A stretch of DNA of 64,000 bases, from contig CAVPEB010000020.1 in NCBI GenBank assembly GCA_963702765.1, positions 1-64,000 of the forward strand, written 5' to 3'. This DNA is from DATMNR01 sp963702765. GTDB lineage: Bacteria > Chloroflexota > Ktedonobacteria > Ktedonobacterales > Ktedonobacteraceae. Shown piece after piece: positions 57,360 through 64,000 of this stretch; position 1 is the stretch's first letter, and each line of letters starts with the position of its first letter. Under the pieces are notes generated by a model. The model ran no database searches and was not told where the DNA came from. It saw nothing but the letters and a program-made list of their open reading frames with translations. The translations under genes and the position numbers were made by a program.

Positions 57360-57938
57360 TTACCTCACTCCGTTCTTCTGTATGTCTAGCGCTTTATGCA
57401 ACTGGCGTAGAGCGCGATGTACATGCGCTTTCACCGTTCCAATGGGTTGATTGAGCAGTTCGGCTATCTCCGAATAGCTGAGATCTTCAAAATAGTAGAG
57501 CGTTACAGCAACGCGGTAGCGTTCAGAAAGTGTGGCCAGTTGCATCTCAAGCTCACGTCGCATCTCATGCCAGTATGCCTCCTCGTCAGGCCCGCAAGAT
57601 GGATCTTCTATTTCGAGTAGCAGACTTTCTTCCGAGGTGTCCAGTGGAATGGATTGATGCTCAGGTTTGCGCTGGCGGTTGCGGAAGATATTGAGGGTAA
57701 CCGTGTACAGCCATGGTCGAATTCGCAGTGCTCGTACTTTGAGTACAGGATAGCTCTTCAGTGCGTGATAAGAACGTAGAAACGTCTCCTGAATAATATC
57801 CTCAGCATCCTGTGGACTGCCTACCAGGCGTAAGGCAAAGCGAAACAGGCGCTGTTGATAGAGTATGACGAGTTGCCTGAAATGGCGGTCCAGATCAGTA
57901 GCCAACAGTGAAAGGAGATCCTCTTCATCCTGATCCAT
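57360..57938 (-). CDS. ECF sigma factor, transposon-borne
   Basis: 192 aa. Region 2: FRQLVILYQQRLFRFALRLV, SPQDAEDIIQETFLRSYHAL and RPWLYTVTLNIFRNR. Region 4: LATLSERYRVAVTLYYFEDL, SYSEIAELLNQPIGTVKAHV. The ATG at 57938 has GGAAGGA 5 nt upstream; a GTG at 57965 is less likely. First gene of the cargo, read away from the recombination genes, and coupled to the HEAT-WD40 membrane protein. Such pairs usually work as sigma and membrane-bound controller. Its regulon may include the other cargo genes. Confidence 0.88.
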   Translation of the reverse strand: MDQDEEDLLSLLATDLDRHFRQLVILYQQRLFRFALRLVGSPQDAEDIIQETFLRSYHALKSYPVLKVRALRIRPWLYTVTLNIFRNRQRKPEHQSIPLDTSEESLLLEIEDPSCGPDEEAYWHEMRRELEMQLATLSERYRVAVTLYYFEDLSYSEIAELLNQPIGTVKAHVHRALRQLHKALDIQKNGVR

Positions 57939-58203
57939 GTCTTTCCTTCCGCATTCGTTTTTCACCCTCTATATAATAAAACACGATGATGCTGGTTGGG
58001 GTTGCAAATGTGCTTCAATTGGGTGTGAAGATTGCGGTACTGGCTACTTGTGACATCCGTTCTGAAAACAGGCACTGCGAGAACGGTATACCTTTCCCTC
58101 AACCGCTTGCACAAGAAGTCAGGCGAGGGTAAAATCGGGAGTCGTGACTGTATCCTCATGCACGAACGACGACCATGTCATGTGAAGGAAGAATGTATTC
58201 TAG
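57939..58203. other. intergenic region, probable cargo promoter
   Basis: Upstream of the sigma gene. No gene supported; no clear promoter boxes recognised. Confidence 0.4.
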
Positions 58204-58432
58204 GCCCTCGAGTATGGATGGAACGATATACCACGATAAGCATATGAAGTGGCTTCTCAAGCCACTCGAGAAAATACTTTCATCATGCTGTACTCAGCCC
58301 GTTACTGTCTATAGCATTCTCGCTCACGCAGCGTCTTTTCTCATCTATCCGCCTGTAGAGCCAAACAAGCGGGAAAAGCAAAAGAACAACATGTGCTTAT
58401 CGTGGTATATCGTTCCATTCATACTCGAGGGC
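58204..58432. repeat. 42-bp inverted repeat pair, MITE-like
   Basis: 58204-58245 and 58391-58432 are inverted copies, 40/42 identical, beginning GCCCTCGAGTATG and containing GATATACCACGATAAGCA. Between them lies a perfect hairpin AGTGGCTT-CTC-AAGCCACT (58248-58266). Total 229 bp. No target duplication is evident. Confidence 0.75.
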
Positions 58433-58517
58433 AAATATCTCGTCGAAGTAAGAACATCCCCAAAAGTACCAAGGGAGCCTCACGCACTCAGTGGCATAGT
58501 ATACTCAGTCCCACGTG

Positions 58518-58625
58518 TGTCAAAGATAATAGCTATTATCCTGGACACCACCACGTCTTCATCAAGAAAGAGAGCGCTTTCACCAGTAGTCATCGTTGGT
58601 TAGTAAACTAAGATTATCTTGGACA
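58518..58625 (+). other. candidate TnpI resolution site
   Basis: Three related 14-bp motifs lie just upstream of the recombinase. IR1 TGTCAAAGATAATA (58518-58531) and IR2 TATTATCCTGGACA (58534-58547) face each other across GC; their inner part GATAATAGCTATTATC is a perfect palindrome. A third motif GATTATCTTGGACA (58612-58625) is a direct copy of IR2. This recalls the core plus accessory-motif layout of the Tn4430 resolution site. Confidence 0.6.
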
Positions 58626-58636
58626 CGGGGGAATGT

Positions 58637-59540
58637 ATGGACTTGATTGAGCTGATCGAGGCCTTTTTAGCGGCCAAACAGCATGCCTTTTCCCTCAACA
58701 CTCGCCGAGCTTACCGCTACGATCTGGTGGCATGTGCGCGGCTACTTCCAACGATCCCTATTGCTGAGATCACGGTGTCTCACCTGCGGCTGTTCCTGGA
58801 TGAAACATCCGATCTGGCCCCCACCACCCTGGCACGACGTAAGGCGGCATTGCGTTCGTGTTTCAACTGGGCCTACCAGCAGAATTTGCTGGATGCCGAT
58901 CCAACTGCCAAGCTGGAAGCCATTCCCATCGGCGAGCGCCACCCACGTCCACTGACTGAGAAGCAGGTGGAAGCGATTCTGGCTGCGATCCCCAGAAAGG
59001 AGTTACGCAATCGTCTGCTGCTGACGCTGCTCTACGAAACGGGGATGCGCGTGGGGGAGGCACTCGGCTTACACGTGCAGCAGGTGCATCTCAACGACTT
59101 GATGGTGGTATCTGCGGATTGTAGGTAAGGGGAATAAAGAGCGGGTGATTCCTTTGATCGATGCCAGCCGCAGTGTCGCGTTACTGCGGAAATTACTCAA
59201 AACGCTTTGTGGAGTTGGTCCGCTCTTCCAGGGTAACGTGCGTAAAGGGGGTCGGCATGGGGAGGCTCTCGATTACAGTACCGTCTGGTATCACTTCGAG
59301 CGGTACGTGGACCAGGTGCGCTCTACCCATCCTGAACGGTTTGTCGATGAGCACGAACCCATCACGCTACACCGGCTACGCCACACCTATGCGACCACCA
59401 AACTGCGTGATGGGGTCAGCTTGCCGTCAGTGCGCAAGCTGCTGGGGCACATCAACCTGCAGACAACCCTGCGCTACACCGAGATCGATCTGGAGACGAT
59501 CAAGCGCGAATTGGTGGAAGCGCGTCAACGGAGGCGATGA
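58637..59540 (+). pseudogene. tnpI: TnpI-like tyrosine recombinase, frameshifted
   Basis: The N-terminal SAM-like domain (AFLAAKQHAFSLNTRRAYRY) and the first catalytic Arg (LLYETGMRVGEALGLH) are in one frame, which stops at 59129. An extra base near 59100-59110 leads to IVGKGNKERVIPLID (catalytic Lys), LHRLRHTYATTKL (His-x-x-Arg), LGHINLQTTLRYTEI (His and nucleophile Tyr) in the next frame, ending at 59540. Total about 300 aa. Tyrosine recombinases of this size resolve cointegrates in Tn4430-like Tn3 elements. All catalytic residues are present, so one base decides whether it is functional. Confidence 0.82.
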
Positions 59541-59554
59541 AGGATGGACCAGGA

Positions 59555-62492
59555 ATGACAACAGAGACCCTCGACGCTCGGCGATTCCGGGCTTTACAAC
59601 AAGACTGGTTGTCTGAGGACCTCGCCCGGTTTTTCCTCCTGACCCCGGAGGATATGCGAGAGGTGCGGACCTGCCTCGGTGCATCCAACCGCTTCGGGTT
59701 CGCGCTCAATCTGCTGCTCCTCCGCTTGCTTTTTGTCTTCTTTCTGAAGTGAACCTGACACCTGCGCGCATCATCCAGTTCGTTGCCATGCAGCTCAATG
59801 TCCATCCAGAGGCCCTCGCCGAGTACAGTACCCGGAGACCACAGACGCGCGACGAGTACCTAGTGCAAATTCGTACCTATCTCAAACTGCGCTCCTATTT
59901 CCATGAGGAGGACGATCCACAACTGGCTGAGTCCCTGCTGGCTCGGGCGCTACAACGCGATGATCCTGCGGTCTTGCTCGAAGAAGCCGAGGATTGGTTA
60001 CGCGAAGAAGGCATCCTCTTTCCGGCGAAAAGTACCATTCACAAAATCATCGCCCAGGTCCGTCCACAGGCAGAAAACCAGGTCTTCGCGGCCTTGACTT
60101 CGCAACTAACCCCAACCCAGACGCAGGCCTTGTAAGATTTGCTGCATCGTGACCAGGGTAAGCGTGGTTCGACCTTCGCCTGGCTGAAAGAACCAGCTGT
60201 GAAAGCGTCACCCGCTTCCATCAAGATCCTGATCACCAAACTGGAGACCGTGCGCCAACTCCAGATGAACACCATCGATGTCTCGCGGCTCAACCGCAAT
60301 CGCGTGCGGGTTCTGGCCCATCTGGGAGCGAAATACCATCGCGATTCCCTCCTTCGTTTTTCCCAACAGAAACGTGCGGCGTTGCTGGTGTGTTACCTTC
60401 AGGATCTCCAACAGGAACTCCTGGATTGGCTTTTGACCTCGTTTGACGATCTGATCGTGGGCATCTTCCGACGGACTGGGAGTACCGAGAAAACCCATCA
60501 CGCCACGCATGGCAAAGCCCTGACTCGGCACATCCATACATTTCGGAAGGTGACCAGGATTGTCTTAGACCCCGAGATTCCTGATGAACAGGTCCGCCCT
60601 CGTATTTTCGAGGCCGTCCCTCAAGCGCAGTTGCAAACCGTTCATGATGAATCTGGCACCCAGGCCCGACCAGAGGATGGGCAAGCGTTCGATTTACTTG
60701 ACCATCATTACTCGTTTCTCCGCGCCTTCCTCCCGAATCTGCTCGGGGCACTCGCATTCACAGGAACCAGTGCCGCCAAGCCGGTTATCCAGGCCATTGA
60801 GGCACTCAAACGGATCGATATTGAGGGGCGACGCAAGCTCCCAGCAGATGCGCCGCGGGACTTTCTTCCTGATGAATGGCGTGAAGCCATTGATGGGGCA
60901 AAAGCGCACACCGCCAAACATCTCTGGGAACTCTGCCTGGCTGAGCAGATGCGGAAACTGCTCCGCTCCTCCGATATCTCGGTTCCAGGAAGCCGCCAAC
61001 ACAAGGTATGGACTTCGTATCTGCATACGCCAACGGCCTGGGCCGAGCGCAAAGCCAGTTGGTTCACGCGACTTCCCGCCTCTGAGAGCGCTGACGCCTA
61101 TCTGGATCTCTTGGAGGAGCGATACCGAACAACGCTCAAGACGGTTCTGGACAGCTGGGAGAGTAATGATTTTGCCGAGATGGTGACCAAAGATGGCAAA
61201 GCCACCCTGGATCTCTCCAAAGATGAAAAACTCCCCCTTCCTGCGACCGTCGAGCCGCTCCGAGAAGCCATACTGCGTGTGATGCCCCATGCACGCCTGG
61301 CGGATGTCTTTATTGAGGTGGATGATTGGGTAGGACTGCGGGGTCTTTTTACCCACCTCAATGAGCGGCAGGGCGCAAAAACGCGGGATCCTCGCGTGGA
61401 TGTGGCGCTCTTTGCAGCCTTGCTGGCACATGGCCTCAACTTGCTGCTCTCCACGATGGCGGAAGCCACGGACATTCCCTATTATGAACTCACCCATGTG
61501 TCCGACTGGTATGTGCGTGAAGAAACGCTTCGCCGGACAATCGTTGCCCTGGTAGACTTTCATCACAGCCTGCCGCTGAGTGCCGCCTTTGGTCCAGGAA
61601 CAGCCGCCATGTCTGATAGCATTCGCTTTGAGGTCGGCGCACGATCTTTACATGCTCAGTATCATGCGCGTTACTTTGGTCCCCGCCGGGGCGTTACCCT
61701 CCACGATATGATCAGCGATCAATACTCTCATCCCTACATTCAGATCATCTCACCCCACATGCGCGAAGCTCATGCGGCACTTGATGCCATTTTACATCAC
61801 GAAACCGAGTTACCCATTCATGAGATGATGGTCGACACCGCAGGGTTTACCGAGCTGATGTATGCGCTTTACGATTTGCAAGGGTTGAAGCTGTCGCCTC
61901 GCATCCGCGATCTCTCTGATCAGCGGCTCTACCCAGTAGAAGGCGTAAGCGAGTAGGAGTCTTAAAGCCGCTCTTTCGCGGGCTAGCGATCCAGCGGGAT
62001 TTAATCGTCCGCTGTTGTGATGATATGCATCGCATTTCCGCGTCTCTCAAAGACGGCACCGTGACGGCGGTCCTCCTGGTGGCGAAATTACAGGCGCTCG
62101 ACAACAAGAACCTCATCCATCGTGGTCTGGAGGAATACGGACGCCTGCTCAAGACCATCGATATTCTGACGTTCCTTTCCGACAAACCCTATCGACGCCG
62201 TGTGGGAGGGATGCTCAATAAAGGGGAATTGATGCATAGCCTGGCGTGTCTGGTCGCCTATGGGCAGCTTGGGGTCCTAACCGACCAAGATCTCACCAGT
62301 CAACTCAATCGGGCGACCTGCCTGAGCCTCTTGCTGAACGTCATTGCCGTCTGGAATACCCGTTACATGCAAGCCGCGCTCGACCACTTGCGTGCGACGC
62401 ACTATCCTGTACTGGAGAGCGACCTGGAGCATCTTTCTCCGATCCTCTCCGGCCATATCAATCTGCATAGATCGCACCATTTCGACTTGTAG
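59555..62492 (+). pseudogene. tnpA: Tn3-family transposase, disrupted
   Basis: Reads MTTETLDARRFRALQQDWLS and LTPEDMREVRTCLG at the N-terminus. There is a -1-type shift near 59744 (one T missing, before SEVNLTPARIIQFVAMQL), an in-frame TAA at 60133 (after TPTQTQAL), and a missing base near 61953 (GVSE, then YGVLKPLFRGLAIQRDL). Joined it is about 979 aa, normal for Tn3 TnpA. Catalytic acidic residues are visible in DPRVDVALFAALLAHGLNL (D), MVDTAGFTELMY (D) and NKGELMHSLACLVAYG (E). Starts just after tnpI. Not functional as read. Confidence 0.9.
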
Positions 62493-62602
62493 GCACCCAA
62501 GAAGCGTCAAGGGCAACTGCGCCCTTTGCGGATGCCAGAACCACTCTTCAGATAACCCGGCTTAACGTTGTTCATGGTACGCTCTCAGCAGCGTTTTGGG
62601 GG

Positions 62603-62640
62603 CTTAGCGTTGTAAATTTCGTCGGCGGGCCTAATAGGCC
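62603..62640 (-). repeat. right terminal inverted repeat of the Tn3 element
   Basis: Complement begins GGCCTATTAGGCC and ends ACGCTAAG; differs from the left end at one base (position 20). It lies 110 bp after the end of tnpA. Confidence 0.95.
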
Positions 62641-62641
62641 T

Positions 62642-62657
62642 AAATGAGCGGTATTTT
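62642..62657. terminator. right arm of the hairpin split by the Tn3 insertion
   Basis: AAATGAGCGGTATTTT pairs with 50035-50050. Overlaps the right copy of the target duplication. Confidence 0.55.
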
Positions 62658-62996
62658 CAATAATGAAGAGAAGTGAGAGGAATAGTGTTAAGAGAGACCA
62701 AAAATATGCTACCCTGCTCAGCTTTCAAGCTTGCGCATAGCCTCTTCGTACAGCGGTCACGCATGATCATGCGCCTGGGATATTTGAATACGCTCGTACA
62801 TACAGGTAAACTTGGCACGCACCGCGTCAGCATTCCACTTTTCGTCACCTGCATCCATCCAACTCAAGAAAACATCAACTACGCGGAAATCATATAATCA
62901 TGTAGATACTTTCGATCAATGTAAGTGCAACATAGCATCTATACCCATATGCCTGGATTCTAGTTCAGGCACATGGATATAGAAACTATCACTTCC
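62658..62996. other. intergenic region with a coding-like relic
   Basis: On the minus strand the stretch VVDVFLSWMDAGDEKWNADA, then VRAKFTCMYERIQISQAHDH, is interrupted by stops and lacks a start (about 62700-62890). It looks like a decayed gene of unknown kind. Confidence 0.35.
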
Positions 62997-64000
62997 TCAG
63001 AATTGCGATTGCTGAGCAGCGCCTCCTGTAAAGTCGGTACTCAGGGGTTTGACACCCGTCGGCTGCGTGGGATCTATAGCAAAGATGATCGAGTCGCGAG
63101 TTGGAACGCGCTCGTTTGGTGAAGAGCCATAGGTCACCGGTGGCAGCAGACCACCCAGATCAACGCTTTTCAGTGACTCGAAAGCGGTTAAGAGGCCGTC
63201 ACGAGTGACGTCATTGTTATCTAGAGCCTTTTTCAGGATAGCGTAGGTGATCTTTGACTCTGTATAACCGAACTGGAAGAAACCATCAGGCTTCTGGTCA
63301 GGAGCATATTTTGCAACATCATTCAGCATCTGAGCCATACCTGGCTGACTGGTATCACCCCAGGTTGCCCCCTGTGACACGAGCCAGTCATGACTCAACA
63401 ATGTCCCCAGACCAGGAACAGCTAGCAACGCCTGCGCGAATGCTGGACTCTGCAAAATCCACTGCGGGTTATATCCGAGCTTATAAGCGGTGGCGATGAT
63501 GCCTGCTGTGGAGGTTGGAACGGCAGTGATGAAAACATACTTCGCGCCAGATGCCTTCAACTGCGAAATCTGCGCAGTGTAATCTGTATCGGTTACGGCA
63601 TAAGCCGCCTGCGCAACATCGTGCAGGTGATAGAAGTTGACCGCTTCCTTGTACCCAGTCAAGCCATCCTGACCGTATTCATCATTCTGGTAAATGATAC
63701 CCACGGAGGGATTTTGAACACCCAGTTTGTTGACAACATAATCGAAGGCATTCTCCACCTGCAGTCTATATGGTGTACCTACAAGGATAAGGTATTTCTC
63801 ACGAGCCAGAGCAGAGGATAATGTTGCTGCGGACACCAACATATGATCCTGGGCAGCCAGGTCTTTGATGGCAAAGGTAGTGGGCGTGCCCAGGCTGTCG
63901 GCAATCATTAGAACCTGATTGTGGATCTGGTTGTAGAGTTGAACCTGGATCTGTGGATTGTACTGCGAATCCTCTTCAAGGAATTTTACCTTATATCCAT
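62997..64000 (-). CDS. ABC transporter substrate-binding protein, branched-chain amino acid type (5' end outside window)
   Basis: 334 codons are present; the frame is open to the window edge (GYKVKFLEEDSQYNPQIQVQ precedes VLMIADSLGTPTTFAIKDL), so the signal peptide is missing. VGIIYQNDEYGQDGLTGYKE and DTDYTAQISQLKASGAKYV are typical of the Peripla_BP_6 (LivJ/LivK/HmgB-like) fold. It ends TGGAAQQSQF at 62997. Binds amino acids, amides or urea for an ABC importer whose other genes are not visible here. Confidence 0.88.
   Translation of the reverse strand, partial: GYKVKFLEEDSQYNPQIQVQLYNQIHNQVLMIADSLGTPTTFAIKDLAAQDHMLVSAATLSSALAREKYLILVGTPYRLQVENAFDYVVNKLGVQNPSVGIIYQNDEYGQDGLTGYKEAVNFYHLHDVAQAAYAVTDTDYTAQISQLKASGAKYVFITAVPTSTAGIIATAYKLGYNPQWILQSPAFAQALLAVPGLGTLLSHDWLVSQGATWGDTSQPGMAQMLNDVAKYAPDQKPDGFFQFGYTESKITYAILKKALDNNDVTRDGLLTAFESLKSVDLGGLLPPVTYGSSPNERVPTRDSIIFAIDPTQPTGVKPLSTDFTGGAAQQSQF

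Larger units (their letters stand above)
50063..62640. mobile_element. complete Tn3-family transposon, 12,578 bp, with signalling cargo
   Basis: Terminal inverted repeats of 38 bp lie at 50063-50100 and 62603-62640, 37/38 identical, each with the inner end ACGCTAAG as in known Tn3-family ends. A perfect 5-bp direct duplication TAAAT flanks it (50058-50062 and 62641-62645). The right third carries a tyrosine recombinase and a Tn3-type TnpA; the left two thirds carry an ECF sigma factor, a HEAT-WD40 membrane protein, two lipoproteins and two receptor-like membrane proteins. The transposition genes contain disruptions. Confidence 0.95.

Noticed and set aside
58032..58611. Open frames between the sigma gene and the recombinase
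   Set aside because: They run through inverted repeats and the candidate resolution site and have no family features.
60290..61566. Long minus-strand frames within tnpA
   Set aside because: They are antisense shadows of the transposase, whose catalytic residues are clear on the plus strand.
1..64000. tRNA, rRNA or CRISPR loci
   Set aside because: No cloverleaf with a T-arm consensus, no rRNA-like block, and no regularly spaced repeat array was found by reading; a tRNAscan and CRISPR search would be decisive.

Overview
The window looks like chromosomal DNA of a large-genome, filamentous-type Chloroflexota, most likely class Ktedonobacteria. This is inferred from the gene mix (BTAD-type regulators, PQQ and WD40 propellers, pentapeptide proteins, many small regulators and acetyltransferases), from dispersed palindromic repeats, and from a family of kinase-less 7TM receptor-like proteins. 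No rRNA, tRNA or CRISPR array was recognised.

Layout. 1-4.9 kb: glycogen synthesis (glgA, glgC), a partial BTAD regulator and an AI-2E-type permease. 5.0-6.2 kb: a complete IS630-family element that interrupts a hairpin. 6.2-13.3 kb: amino-acid and purine metabolism (PLP decarboxylase, two aminotransferases, an 8-oxoguanine-deaminase-like amidohydrolase, a ThiO-like glycine oxidase). 13.5-21.7 kb: ECF sigma factor, a two-component pair, M20 peptidase, a 7TM receptor-like protein, an orphan UmuD-like protein and two frameshifted small genes. 21.9-25.8 kb: a structured element, an APC permease with a degenerate M24 protein, and a small membrane protein. 26-32 kb: a TetR/MFS unit (the pump is frameshifted) and a second TetR unit with an amidohydrolase and a methyltransferase. 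32-36 kb: a decayed large transposase, an SDR protein and a frameshifted DUF998 protein. 36.7-49 kb: a haloalkane-dehalogenase-like hydrolase, leuS, acetyltransferases, a nucleotidyltransferase, a MerR regulator, a PQQ propeller and a phospholipase-D-like protein. 63-64 kb: a partial ABC substrate-binding protein.

The main discovery candidate is 50063-62640, a complete 12.6-kb Tn3-family transposon. It has 38-bp terminal inverted repeats (37/38 identical, inner end ACGCTAAG) and a perfect 5-bp target duplication (TAAAT). Its recombination module is of the Tn4430 type: tyrosine recombinase, a candidate resolution site and a large TnpA, although tnpI and tnpA carry frameshifts and a nonsense codon. 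The cargo is not resistance genes but a one-directional signalling set: ECF sigma factor, a translationally coupled HEAT-TM-WD40 membrane protein, an NTF2-like lipoprotein, a TolB-like propeller lipoprotein, and two 7TM receptor-like proteins. A paralogue of the last two sits at 18.9-20.3 kb. I propose a mobile envelope-sensing sigma circuit.

An unusual number of genes carry frameshifts or stops. Some sit in homopolymers and could be assembly errors; others are in-frame nonsense codons and look like real decay. Both the IS630 element and the Tn3 element inserted within hairpin-forming sequence.
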